Shown in pieces: positions 14,275-23,082 of a stretch of DNA of 23,088 bases. The DNA is from Cellvibrionaceae bacterium (GTDB lineage Bacteria > Pseudomonadota > Gammaproteobacteria > Pseudomonadales > Cellvibrionaceae), in the NCBI GenBank assembly GCA_021151615.1, contig JAGKXA010000048.1, positions 1 through 23,088 of the forward strand, given 5' to 3'. A program made the translations under genes and the position numbers. Each line of letters opens with the position of its first letter. Position 1 is the first letter of the stretch. The notes under the pieces are model-generated. The model saw only the letters and a program-made list of their open reading frames with translations. It had not been told where the DNA came from and made no database searches.

Positions 14275-17001
14275 ATGGCAACAATTCACGTTGATGGCAA
14301 ACAATTAGAAGTTGATGGTGCAGACAACCTGTTGCAGGCCTGTTTGTCGCTCGGACTCGATATTCCATACTTTTGCTGGCACCCGGCGTTGGGCAGTGTG
14401 GGTGCTTGTCGCCAATGCGCCGTAAAGCAATACGCCAATGCTGATGACAAGCGAGGTCGCTTGGTGATGTCCTGCATGACACCCGCGACAGACAATACGT
14501 TTATTTCCATCGACGATGAAGAAGCAAAAGAATTTCGTGCGAGCGTGGTGGAATGGTTGATGACCAACCACCCGCATGACTGCCCGGTGTGTGAAGAGGG
14601 CGGCCACTGCCATTTGCAGGATATGACGGTAATGGTTGGCCACGACAGTCGCCGTTACGACTTCACCAAGCGCACCCATTTAAATCAGGATCTCGGTCCT
14701 TTTGTTAGCCACGAAATGAACCGCTGTATTGGCTGCTATCGCTGTGTGCGTTATTACAACGACTACGCTGATGGCACTGATTTGGGTGTGTACGGTGCGC
14801 ACGACAATGTGTATTTCGGTCGCGTTGAAGACGGTACATTGGAAAGCGAATTTTCCGGCAACCTGGTAGAGGTTTGCCCTACCGGTGTGTTCACCGATAA
14901 AACCCACTCCGAGCGTTACAACCGCAAATGGGATATGCAATTTGCGCCCAGTATTTGTCAGGGTTGCTCGGTGGGTTGCAATATCAGCCCCGGTGAGCGC
15001 TACGGTGAATTGCGTCGTATTGAAAACCGCTACAACGGTTCAGTAAACCATTATTTCCTGTGTGACCGCGGCCGTTTCGGTTACGGTTTCGTCAACGAAA
15101 AAAATCGTCCGCGCCACTCTCTTTTGCGTACGATCATTGGTTTGGAAACTATCACGCTGGATCACGCACTGGACTGGGCGATTGATGCCCTGAAAAAATC
15201 ACAACGCGTAATTGGTATTGGTTCACCCAGAGCGAGTGTTGAGTCCAATTTTGCGCTGCGCAACTTAGTGGGTGAAGGCAATTTCTTTAGCGGTGTTAAC
15301 GCCAGTGAACACGCACAAGTTAATTTGGTGCTGGATATTTTACAAAACTCCGGCTTGCCAACATTGGCATTGCGCGAGTTGGAAAAACGCGATGCAATTT
15401 TTGTATTGGGCGAAGACTTAACCCAAACAGCACCGCGTATTGCGCTGGCTTTGCGTCAGGCAGTAAAAGGCAAAGCTTACGAGATGGCTGCTGAAAAGCG
15501 TGTTTCTGAATGGATGGCAGAAGCAGTTAAAAATATCGGCCAGCACCATCGTTATCCATTAATTATTGCGAGTGCGGATGAAACCCGTTTGGATGATGCG
15601 GCCAGCGATACTTATCGCGCGAGCCCGGAAGCGATTGCACGCCTTGGTTTTGCAGTAGCACATTTCATCGATACCAGTGCGCCTGCAGTCACGGATTTAT
15701 CTGAGCGCGAGTATGCACAAGCGCAATCAATTGCCAATGCATTGCTTGCCGCTAAAGCGCCCCTGGTTGTATCGGGCACTTCTGCGGGTTCTGAAGCGGT
15801 TATTCAAGCGGCTGCAAATATTGCGCTGGCATTGAAAGCGCGTGAAAAAAATCCTGCAATCAGTTTGGTAGTGCCAGAAGCGAATAGTTTGGGCTTGGCG
15901 TATTTGGGTGGCCATTCGCTGGATGATGCACTGACAGCATTAAAAACCGGCGCAGCGGATGCCGTAGTGATTGTGGAAAATGATTTGTATCGCCGAGCGC
16001 CAGCAGAAGCTGTTGATGCGGCACTGGCTGCTGCAAAAACCGTAATACTGCTGGATCACCAAACCACGGCAACGTCAGAAAAAGCCGGCTTATTGTTGGC
16101 AGGTGCGAGCTTTGCAGAAACCGAAGGTACCTTGATTAATAACGAAGGTCGCGCACAGCGTTTCTTCCAGGTGTACGACCCGGCGTTTTATGACAACACG
16201 GTGCAGGTGCGCGATAACTGGCGTTGGCTCCACGCGATTCACACCGGTATTGATGGCAAGGAATTTACTTGGAGACAATTGGATGATGTGATTGAAGCCT
16301 GTATTGCGTGCGAACCGGAGCTTGCCGGTATTCGCGCAGCGGCACCACATTCAAGTTTCCGTATTAAAGGTTTGAAGTTGGCGCGCGAGCCACGTCGCTA
16401 TTCTGGTCGCACCGCCATGCGTGCAAATATCAGTGTGCATGAGCCGCGTGCATCGCAAGATCCGGATTCACCATTGGCACACTCAATGGAAGGTTATGTG
16501 GGTCAAGAAAATCCTGCATCTCTTATGTCATTTGCTTGGTCACCAGGTTGGAACTCGCCGCAAGCCTGGAACAAATTCCAGGATGAAGTGGGCGGGCAGT
16601 CATTAAAAGGTGACGCGGGTGAGCGTTTGATTGAAGCGAATGCGCAAGCATCGTTGAGTTATTTCACTGCAATTCCTGCGGCGTTTGTTCCGTCAACCAA
16701 TAAATTGCGTGTTGTACCTCTGTACCATTTGTTTGGTAGCGAAGAGTTGTCCTCACGCGCATCTGTTGTGCAAGAGCGAATTCCTTCTGCTTACGTTGCA
16801 ATTTCTGTTGCAGATGCAGCGCAGTTGGGTGCAAAGGCAAATTCCACTGTTATTGTGCGTGCATTGAATAAGAATCTGCGCTTGCCGGTAAAAATCAGTT
16901 CTGCATTGGCGCAGGGTTGTGTGGGCTTGCCGGTTGGCCTTGAAGGTATTCCAGCCTTTGCCGGTGAAAACTGGGCTCAAATCATGCAGGAGGCTGTGTA
17001 A
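14275..17001 (+). CDS. nuoG: NADH-quinone oxidoreductase subunit G
   Basis: The largest peripheral subunit, 908 residues, exactly the E. coli length. It carries a chain of Fe-S clusters: N1b by Cys34, Cys45, Cys48 and Cys67; N5 by His99, Cys103, Cys106 and Cys112; N4 by Cys151, Cys154, Cys157 and Cys201; and the off-path N7 by Cys228, Cys231, Cys235 and Cys263. The rest is a molybdopterin oxidoreductase-like domain that has lost its cofactor role. N7 is kept only in some bacteria, including the E. coli type. The gene begins five bases after the nuoF stop, and its TAA overlaps the nuoH ATG by one base (TAATG). Confidence 0.97.
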   Translation: MATIHVDGKQLEVDGADNLLQACLSLGLDIPYFCWHPALGSVGACRQCAVKQYANADDKRGRLVMSCMTPATDNTFISIDDEEAKEFRASVVEWLMTNHPHDCPVCEEGGHCHLQDMTVMVGHDSRRYDFTKRTHLNQDLGPFVSHEMNRCIGCYRCVRYYNDYADGTDLGVYGAHDNVYFGRVEDGTLESEFSGNLVEVCPTGVFTDKTHSERYNRKWDMQFAPSICQGCSVGCNISPGERYGELRRIENRYNGSVNHYFLCDRGRFGYGFVNEKNRPRHSLLRTIIGLETITLDHALDWAIDALKKSQRVIGIGSPRASVESNFALRNLVGEGNFFSGVNASEHAQVNLVLDILQNSGLPTLALRELEKRDAIFVLGEDLTQTAPRIALALRQAVKGKAYEMAAEKRVSEWMAEAVKNIGQHHRYPLIIASADETRLDDAASDTYRASPEAIARLGFAVAHFIDTSAPAVTDLSEREYAQAQSIANALLAAKAPLVVSGTSAGSEAVIQAAANIALALKAREKNPAISLVVPEANSLGLAYLGGHSLDDALTALKTGAADAVVIVENDLYRRAPAEAVDAALAAAKTVILLDHQTTATSEKAGLLLAGASFAETEGTLINNEGRAQRFFQVYDPAFYDNTVQVRDNWRWLHAIHTGIDGKEFTWRQLDDVIEACIACEPELAGIRAAAPHSSFRIKGLKLAREPRRYSGRTAMRANISVHEPRASQDPDSPLAHSMEGYVGQENPASLMSFAWSPGWNSPQAWNKFQDEVGGQSLKGDAGERLIEANAQASLSYFTAIPAAFVPSTNKLRVVPLYHLFGSEELSSRASVVQERIPSAYVAISVADAAQLGAKANSTVIVRALNKNLRLPVKISSALAQGCVGLPVGLEGIPAFAGENWAQIMQEAV

Positions 17002-17999
17002 TGTTTTCGTGGATTACACCGGAACTCGGTCATATCTTTTTCACTATTTTTCAAGGTCTGGTCATTTTATTTGCGACTGTATTGATTGCCGCTTATCTCA
17101 GTTTGGTTGAGCGCAAGTTGCTTGCTTGGTGGCAGGATCGTTACGGCCCTAATCGTGTTGGCCCTTACGGTATGTTCCAGATAGTGGCTGACATGTTCAA
17201 AATGTTTTTCAAAGAAGACTGGACGCCGCCTTTCGCTGACAAATTTACTTTCCGCCTTGCTCCCGCGATTGCAATGGGAACTATTTTGTTATCCATGGCT
17301 GTTGTTCCTATCACGCCAACCTGGGGGGTTATCGATTTAAATATCGGCTTGTTGTTTTTCTTTGGTATGGCTGGTCTTGCTGTGTATTCGGTGATGTTTG
17401 CAGCCTGGTCATCCAACAACAAATATTCCTTGCTTGGTGGTTTGCGCGCAGCTGCACAAACCTTGAGTTACGAAGTGTTTATGGGTTTGGCGCTAATGGG
17501 TGTAGTCGTGCAGGCGGGCAGTTTTAATTTGCGCGAGATTGTGGAAGCGCAAACCGGTTTGTGGAATATAGTCCCGCAGTTTTTTGGTTTCTGTACATTT
17601 ATGATTGCTGGCATTGCCGTCACTCACCGTCATCCATTTGACCAGCCCGAAGCAGAGCAGGAATTGGCCGATGGTTATCACATCGAATATTCCGGTATGA
17701 AATGGGGTATGTTTTTCGTGGCGGAATACATTGGTGTGGTATTGGTTTCAGCCATGATCGTGACCTTGTTCTTCGGCGGTTGGCAGCCACTGCCTTACCT
17801 GGAATTTATTCCTGCATTTATTTGGTTCGCATTGAAAACCTGTTTCTTCATTATGTTGTTTGTACTGGTGCGTGGTTCTTTAATGCGTCCGCGTTATGAC
17901 CATGTTATGAAATTCAGCTGGCTGGTGTGTTTGCCACTGACGTTGGTAAACCTGTTAGTCACTGCAGCGGTTGTGCTGCTGAATACTCCGGCTGCCTGA
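17001..17999 (+). CDS. nuoH: NADH-quinone oxidoreductase subunit H
   Basis: Membrane subunit of 332 residues (E. coli 325) with about eight hydrophobic helices, linking the quinone site to the proton-pumping arm. Conserved loops are visible: ERKLLAWWQDRYGPNRVGP after the first helix, the WSSNNKYSLLGGLRAAAQ loop, and the charged HRHPFDQPEAEQELADG and HIEYSGMKWGMFFVAEY stretches that line the quinone cavity and the E-channel. The start overlaps the nuoG stop by one base, which implies reinitiation or coupling. Confidence 0.97.
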   Translation: MFSWITPELGHIFFTIFQGLVILFATVLIAAYLSLVERKLLAWWQDRYGPNRVGPYGMFQIVADMFKMFFKEDWTPPFADKFTFRLAPAIAMGTILLSMAVVPITPTWGVIDLNIGLLFFFGMAGLAVYSVMFAAWSSNNKYSLLGGLRAAAQTLSYEVFMGLALMGVVVQAGSFNLREIVEAQTGLWNIVPQFFGFCTFMIAGIAVTHRHPFDQPEAEQELADGYHIEYSGMKWGMFFVAEYIGVVLVSAMIVTLFFGGWQPLPYLEFIPAFIWFALKTCFFIMLFVLVRGSLMRPRYDHVMKFSWLVCLPLTLVNLLVTAAVVLLNTPAA

Positions 18000-18006
18000 G
18001 GTAATT

Positions 18007-18555
18007 ATGGTTAAAAGAATTGTGTCATTGGTTTCCGGTGCGGGTACCCAGGTTCGCAGTTTGTTAATGGTGTTCAGTCACGGTTTTCGCAAGCGCGACA
18101 CCATCCAGTATCCGGAAGAAAAAGTTTATCTGCCGCCACGCTATCGCGGCCGTATTGTATTGACGCGCGATCCGGATGGTGAAGAGCGTTGTGTGGCCTG
18201 TAACCTTTGTGCAGTTGCCTGCCCGGTGGGATGTATCTCGCTGCAAAAAGCAGAAACTGATGATGGTCGTTGGTATCCGGAATTTTTCCGTATCAATTTT
18301 TCGCGTTGTATTTTTTGTGGTATGTGTGAAGAAGCATGCCCTACTACGGCTATTCAGTTAACACCGGATTTTGAAATGGCGGAATACAATCGCCAGAACC
18401 TGGTGTATGAAAAAGAGCATTTGCTGATTTCCGGCCCGGGTAAAAATCCGGATTACAACTTCTACCGTGTGTCGGGTATGTCAATTGCGGGTAAACCAAA
18501 AGGTGCTGCGCAAAATGAAAGCCAACCGGTCGATGTGAAGAGCTTGCTGCCTTAA
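18007..18555 (+). CDS. nuoI: NADH-quinone oxidoreductase subunit I
   Basis: Ferredoxin-like subunit holding two [4Fe-4S] clusters, N6a and N6b, that pass electrons towards N2 in NuoB; 182 residues (E. coli 180). The two motifs are RCVACNLCAVACP (Cys62, 65, 68 and 72) and RCIFCGMCEEACP (Cys101, 104, 107 and 111). As in all 8Fe ferredoxins, the last cysteine of each motif serves the other cluster. The amphipathic N-terminus sits on the membrane. A TGAGG ribosome site overlaps the end of nuoH. Confidence 0.97.
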   Translation: MVKRIVSLVSGAGTQVRSLLMVFSHGFRKRDTIQYPEEKVYLPPRYRGRIVLTRDPDGEERCVACNLCAVACPVGCISLQKAETDDGRWYPEFFRINFSRCIFCGMCEEACPTTAIQLTPDFEMAEYNRQNLVYEKEHLLISGPGKNPDYNFYRVSGMSIAGKPKGAAQNESQPVDVKSLLP

Positions 18556-18580
18556 GCCGCCTATTGTTGAGAATAAGTGA

Positions 18581-19081
18581 ATGGAAATTTTATTTTACAT
18601 AGCCTCTGCCATCGCGATTTTTTCTACGCTGCGGGTAGTCACCAATACCAATCCAATTCATGCCCTCTTGAATTTGATTGTGTCACTGCTTTCCGTCGCT
18701 GTGATTTTTTTCATGCTGGGTGCGCCTTTTGCCGGTGCATTGGAAGTCATCGTTTATGCCGGTGCCATTATGGTGCTGTTCGTATTTGTGGTGATGATGC
18801 TCAATATTGGCCCTGCCGCGGCAGTGCAAGAGCGTCAATGGCTCACACCAAAAACCTGGTTGTGGCCGGCGATTTTTTCCGTCGCCTTGATTGCAGAAAT
18901 ACTTTATTTGCTGCACCAGGGGCAATGGCATCAAGCGGGGCACACGCTCGTTGATGCGAAACAAGTCGGCATCTCCTTGTTTGGCCCTTATTTGTTGTTG
19001 GTCGAGCTGGCTTCATTATTGCTATTGGCAGCCTTGGTAGCAGCCTACCACTTGGGCAGACGCGACGATCAGGAAAATTAA
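18581..19081 (+). CDS. nuoJ: NADH-quinone oxidoreductase subunit J
   Basis: Membrane subunit of 166 residues with about five hydrophobic helices. The conserved third helix VIVYAGAIMVLFVFVVMMLN contains the Tyr around which this helix is known to twist during turnover. The C-terminus YHLGRRDDQEN is the ordinary end of pseudomonad-type NuoJ, so the inserted element downstream has not cut the gene. The protein is shorter than in E. coli (184), as in Pseudomonas. It is followed by an unusually long 237-base gap before nuoK. Confidence 0.95.
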   Translation: MEILFYIASAIAIFSTLRVVTNTNPIHALLNLIVSLLSVAVIFFMLGAPFAGALEVIVYAGAIMVLFVFVVMMLNIGPAAAVQERQWLTPKTWLWPAIFSVALIAEILYLLHQGQWHQAGHTLVDAKQVGISLFGPYLLLVELASLLLLAALVAAYHLGRRDDQEN

Positions 19082-19104
19082 TCGCCGCGCAATAAACCGT
19101 TTTG

Positions 19105-19265
19105 TTAAGGAACCTCTGAAAAACGTTTACGTTGCAGTTCTGGCTAGGCAAATTTATTCGAAAAACGGTGGGACCGACCCTCGGGTTTATTGAAATAAAT
19201 GAGCATTTTGAGAATAAATTTAACGACGCCAGAACAAATAAGTTAGTTTTTCAGAGGTGCCTTAA
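19105..19265. mobile_element. MITE-like element between nuoJ and nuoK
   Basis: The ends read GGAACCTCTGAAAAAC (19109-19124) and GTTTTTCAGAGGTGCC (19246-19261), inverted repeats matching at 15 of 16 positions. TTAA lies directly outside each end (19105-19108 and 19262-19265), as expected for a 4-base target duplication. The arms match again further in: GTTCTGGC (19137-19144) with GCCAGAAC (19228-19235), and AAATTTATTC (19150-19159) with GAATAAATTT (19212-19221). The 153-base element has no credible open frame, so it is non-autonomous and must have been moved by a transposase encoded elsewhere. TTAA fits the YTAR target type I associate with some IS5-group elements, but the family is not settled. 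As TTAA is palindromic, it could also belong to the inverted repeat. Confidence 0.8.
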
Positions 19266-19282
19266 AAATTTTAAATTTATAA

Positions 19283-19296
19283 AGCGCTTTGGCGCT
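19283..19296 (+). other. Small hairpin upstream of nuoK
   Basis: AGCGC and GCGCT form a 5-base GC-rich stem with a TTTG loop, between the mobile element and the nuoK ribosome site. It follows a run of A and T bases (19264-19283) containing TATAAA. That box has no matching -35, so I do not call a promoter. Confidence 0.35.
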
Positions 19297-19318
19297 CAGT
19301 GAAGAAAGGTGTGCGTAG

Positions 19319-19627
19319 ATGATAGCAATACCTATGGAACAGGGCCTGGCAGTTGCTGCTGTGCTCTTTGTCTTGGGGCTAGCCGGGGTAATGGTGCGCC
19401 GCAACATTTTATTTTTATTGATGTGCCTTGAAGTCATGATGAATGCCGCTGCTTTGGCATTTGTAGTGGCGGGTAGCCGTTGGGGGCAACCGGATGGCCA
19501 GGTGATGTTTATTTTGGTTTTGACCCTGGCTGCCGCCGAGGCGAGCATTGGTTTGGCGATAGTGTTGCAGTTTTACCGTCGTCATCATTCTCTGGACATT
19601 GATGCAGCAAGTGAGATGCGCGGATGA
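19319..19627 (+). CDS. nuoK: NADH-quinone oxidoreductase subunit K
   Basis: Small membrane subunit of 102 residues (E. coli 100) with three helices, homologous to MrpC of cation antiporters. The two membrane glutamates of the proton path are Glu38 and Glu74, equivalent to E. coli Glu36 and Glu72. The C-terminus ends in the usual SEMRG. The start at 19319 gives an N-terminus (MIAIPMEQGL) like E. coli; a second in-frame ATG at 19334 is less likely. The GAAAGG ribosome site is intact after the inserted element. The stop overlaps the nuoL start (ATGA). Confidence 0.96.
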   Translation: MIAIPMEQGLAVAAVLFVLGLAGVMVRRNILFLLMCLEVMMNAAALAFVVAGSRWGQPDGQVMFILVLTLAAAEASIGLAIVLQFYRRHHSLDIDAASEMRG

Positions 19628-21489
19628 ATCTTCTCTTCTTAACATTCCTGTTTCCCGCCATTGGTTTTTTATTACTGGCAACCTTGCGCGCGCGCCTTGC
19701 TGAAAATGTTGCCGCAATTATTGGTGTGGGTTCTGTGGGCTTGTCGGCGCTCACCACTATTTATGTGGGTGTGGATTTTTTAGATCACCTGGAGCAGGGC
19801 GGTCATTACGTTCAGCAACTCTGGACCTGGATGCAGGTCGGTGATTTTAACGCGAGCTTTGGTTTGCACCTGGATGGCTTGTCGCTAACCATGCTCGGTG
19901 TCATTACTGGCGTTGGCTTTTTCATCCATCTGTTTGCGTCCTGGTATATGCGCGGCGAAGTTGGCTACGAGCGTTTTTTCTCCTATATGAATTTGTTTGT
20001 GGCCAGTATGGTGTTGCTGGTATTGGGCGATAACCTCGCGCTTTTGTACCTAGGTTGGGAAGGTGTAGGCCTGTGTAGTTATTTGCTGATTGGTTTTTAC
20101 TATTTTGATCGTGCCAATGGCGAAGCAGCGATCAAAGCATTTACCGTGACCCGCGTGGGTGACGTGTTTATGGCAATTGGTATCTTTATTATTTTCCAAC
20201 AACTCGGCACCTTGAATATCCGCGAAATTCTTGAACTTGCGCCGCAAAAATGGGCCGAAAACGATCCATTGGTGATTGCCGCTGCATTGATGTTGTTGGG
20301 TGGTGCAGTAGGTAAATCGGCACAATTGCCGCTGCAAACCTGGTTGGCGGATGCGATGGCAGGCCCAACACCGGTTTCCGCGTTGATCCACGCTGCCACC
20401 ATGGTGACTGCGGGTGTTTATTTAATTGCGCGTACGCACGGCGTATTTGAATTAGCGCCGGATATTTTGTTGCTGGTGGGCGTAGTGGGCGCAATCACTT
20501 TGCTGATTGCCGGCTTCTCTGCATTGGTGCAAACCGATATCAAACGTGTGTTGGCTTATTCCACCATGAGCCAGATTGGTTACATGTTTTTAGCGTTAGG
20601 TGTAAGTGCCTGGGATGCGGCAATTTTCCACTTGATGACCCACGCCTTCTTTAAAGCCTTGTTGTTCCTGTCGGCGGGTGCGGTAATTATTGCCTGTCAT
20701 CATGAGCAAAATATTTTCAAAATGGGTGGGCTCTGGAAAAAGATTCCGTTTGTTTACGCCTGTTTCCTGATTGGTGGCGGTGCCTTGGTTGCCTTCCCAT
20801 TCCTCACCGTAGGTTTTTACAGTAAAGATGCGATTTTGTGGCAAGTCTATGCCAGCGGCCATACCAATTTATTCTGGGCTGGTTTGGTGGGTGCGCTCTT
20901 CACATCCGTCTATACCTTCCGTTTGATTTTTATTGTGTTCCATGGCGAAGAGAAAACCCATGCGCATCCTATTGAAGGTGTTTCCTATTGGTTGCCGCTT
21001 GGCGTGTTGCTAGTGTTGTCCACATTTATCGGCGCCTGGATTCATCAACCGCTCGAAGGTGTGTTGCCAGCGTTTGTTACTGATGCCTCCGAAGAGGCAA
21101 AACACCATGTTGAATTGCTGGCCATTGGTACCGGCATGGTTGGTTTGGCGTTAGCCGCTATTTTCTTCTGGGGCGAGCGTCGTCCGGCAAAAGTGATTGC
21201 AGAAAGTGCAATCGGCCGTTTGCTGTCACCGATATTCCGTGATGGTTGTGGTTTCGACTGGTTGTATGACTGGGTGTTTGTAAAACCCTATTTGCTGGTA
21301 GCGAAATTAAATCGCCATGATGTGATTGCAAAAATATTTGGCTTGATCCAGCCGCTCGCGAAAATGGGTAACAGTGCCATGAGTGCAACTGAAACCGGTC
21401 GTGTGCGTTGGTATGCAACCAGCATGGCCCTGGGTGCCGTGTTGGTATTGGGCGCCGCCCTGTATTTACAGATTTCATTTAACCAGTAA
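19624..21489 (+). CDS. nuoL: NADH-quinone oxidoreductase subunit L
   Basis: The distal antiporter-like proton-pumping subunit, 621 residues (E. coli 613). Key charged residues are present: Glu146 in LLYLGWEGVG and Lys231 in GKSAQLPLQTWLADAMAGPTPVSALIHA, equivalent to E. coli Glu144 and Lys229. About sixteen hydrophobic segments are expected. The long C-terminal part after residue about 500 includes the stretch that forms the lateral helix along the membrane arm and a final anchor helix. The gene overlaps nuoK by four bases. Confidence 0.97.
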   Translation: MNLLFLTFLFPAIGFLLLATLRARLAENVAAIIGVGSVGLSALTTIYVGVDFLDHLEQGGHYVQQLWTWMQVGDFNASFGLHLDGLSLTMLGVITGVGFFIHLFASWYMRGEVGYERFFSYMNLFVASMVLLVLGDNLALLYLGWEGVGLCSYLLIGFYYFDRANGEAAIKAFTVTRVGDVFMAIGIFIIFQQLGTLNIREILELAPQKWAENDPLVIAAALMLLGGAVGKSAQLPLQTWLADAMAGPTPVSALIHAATMVTAGVYLIARTHGVFELAPDILLLVGVVGAITLLIAGFSALVQTDIKRVLAYSTMSQIGYMFLALGVSAWDAAIFHLMTHAFFKALLFLSAGAVIIACHHEQNIFKMGGLWKKIPFVYACFLIGGGALVAFPFLTVGFYSKDAILWQVYASGHTNLFWAGLVGALFTSVYTFRLIFIVFHGEEKTHAHPIEGVSYWLPLGVLLVLSTFIGAWIHQPLEGVLPAFVTDASEEAKHHVELLAIGTGMVGLALAAIFFWGERRPAKVIAESAIGRLLSPIFRDGCGFDWLYDWVFVKPYLLVAKLNRHDVIAKIFGLIQPLAKMGNSAMSATETGRVRWYATSMALGAVLVLGAALYLQISFNQ

Positions 21490-21504
21490 AGGATAGGCCA
21501 GACC

Positions 21505-23082
21505 ATGACTCTTTCGGCACTCATCCTAATCCCGTTTGTTGGCGGACTTTTGTGTTGGCAAGGCGAGCGATTAGGCGCCGGCATCCCGCGTTGGATTGCC
21601 CTGATTTGTATGTCTCTCGTATTAGCTATAGGCATTAATTTTTGGCTAGCCGGTGATTATTCCGGTGCAGCGACTGCTGCTGGTTTGAATTGGCAAGCAG
21701 AAGAACACTACTCCTGGATTCCAATCCTCGGTGTGAGTATTCATTTTGCGCTGGATGGCTTATCGCTGGTGATGATTTTACTCACTGGTTTGCTTGGCGT
21801 TATCGCCGTTGGCTGCTCCTGGAAAGAAATCAGCACCAATGTCGGTGCCTTCCACATGAATTTATTGTGGAGCCTTGCTGGCGTACTGGGTGTATTCCTC
21901 GCGCTGGATATGATGCTGTTTTTCTTCTTCTGGGAATTAATGTTGATCCCGGTGTATTTCCTGATTTCACTCTGGGGCCGTGCGAGCGAGAACAAACAAT
22001 TGCGCGTGCAGGCGGCTACCAAATTTTTCATTTACACCCAGGTGGGTGGATTGATTATGTTGGTGGGAATTCTTGCACTGGTATTGGTGAACTACAAAGC
22101 GACCCAGCAATTGAGTTTTGATTACGAAGCCTTGTTGGGCGTACACAAACTGATTACACCTGAATTGCAATTTATTTTAATGCTGTGCTTCTTCATTGGT
22201 TTTGCAGTGAAGTTGCCTATTGTTCCGGTGCATTCCTGGTTGCCGGATGCGCACGCCGAAGCACCTACTGCCGGCAGTGTGGATCTCGCCGGTATCCTGT
22301 TAAAAACTGCAGGTTACGGCATGCTGCGTTTTACCCTGCCATTTTTTCCTGATGCCTCACAAGAGTTTGCCAATGTGGCAATGCTGCTAGGTGTATTTGG
22401 TATTTTCTACGGCGCTTTCCTTGCTTTTGTGCAAACCGATATCAAACGTTTGATCGCCTACACCAGTATTTCGCACATGGGCTTTGTATTAATTGGTATT
22501 TATTCTGGCAATTTGTTAACCCTGCAAGGGCTGGCGATTCAAATGCTCGCTCACGGTTTGTGTGCGGGTGGTTTGTTTGTGCTTGCGGGTCAATTACACG
22601 AGCGCCTGGGCACTTACGATATGCGCAAAATGGGCGGCCTCTGGGCAAATTACAGTTACTTGCCTGCCTTGTTAATGTTTTTTGCGGCGGCTTTGTTAGG
22701 TATTCCAGGTACCGCGAACTTCGTTGGTGAGTTCCTGATTTTGGTGGGCGCATTTAAAGTGGTTCCAGTGCTCACTATTGTTGCTACCGCAAGCCTGGTG
22801 TTGGCTGGTGTTTATTCATTGATTTTGATTCATCGTACTTTGTTCGGAAAGTCTGCAACAGAAGGCAAGGGCGTTGATCTTTCTGCGCGGGAATTAACCT
22901 TGGTTGTTTCGCTGGCAGTAGTATTGTTGGCGATAGGTTTCTATCCACAACCTTTGTTAAATGTTTCAGTGGAAGCGATGACATTTATTCAGCACACCTA
23001 CGCACCTGTAGATGTTTCAAATCCATTATTGACTGGTCCTTTGCCTGTTGGGGGCTCAGCGTCTCCCGTTGTGACTCCCTGA
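21505..23082 (+). CDS. nuoM: NADH-quinone oxidoreductase subunit M
   Basis: The second antiporter-like proton pump of complex I, 525 residues (E. coli 509). Glu144 in FFFFWELMLIPVYF and Lys236 in VKLPIVPVHSWLPDAHAEAPTAGS are the conserved ion-path residues. The extra length is mostly a Pro-, Gly- and Ser-rich C-terminal tail of about 25 residues. A GGAT ribosome site precedes the ATG, 15 bases after nuoL. The stop is complete at 23082. The following GAGG (23081-23084), which overlaps the stop, would suit as the ribosome site of nuoN, expected just beyond the window. Confidence 0.97.
   Translation: MTLSALILIPFVGGLLCWQGERLGAGIPRWIALICMSLVLAIGINFWLAGDYSGAATAAGLNWQAEEHYSWIPILGVSIHFALDGLSLVMILLTGLLGVIAVGCSWKEISTNVGAFHMNLLWSLAGVLGVFLALDMMLFFFFWELMLIPVYFLISLWGRASENKQLRVQAATKFFIYTQVGGLIMLVGILALVLVNYKATQQLSFDYEALLGVHKLITPELQFILMLCFFIGFAVKLPIVPVHSWLPDAHAEAPTAGSVDLAGILLKTAGYGMLRFTLPFFPDASQEFANVAMLLGVFGIFYGAFLAFVQTDIKRLIAYTSISHMGFVLIGIYSGNLLTLQGLAIQMLAHGLCAGGLFVLAGQLHERLGTYDMRKMGGLWANYSYLPALLMFFAAALLGIPGTANFVGEFLILVGAFKVVPVLTIVATASLVLAGVYSLILIHRTLFGKSATEGKGVDLSARELTLVVSLAVVLLAIGFYPQPLLNVSVEAMTFIQHTYAPVDVSNPLLTGPLPVGGSASPVVTP

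Noticed and set aside
19082..19318. A lost or extra small gene between nuoJ and nuoK
   Set aside because: Neither strand has a convincing frame with a ribosome site, nuoJ and nuoK are both full length, and the inverted-repeat element explains most of the gap.
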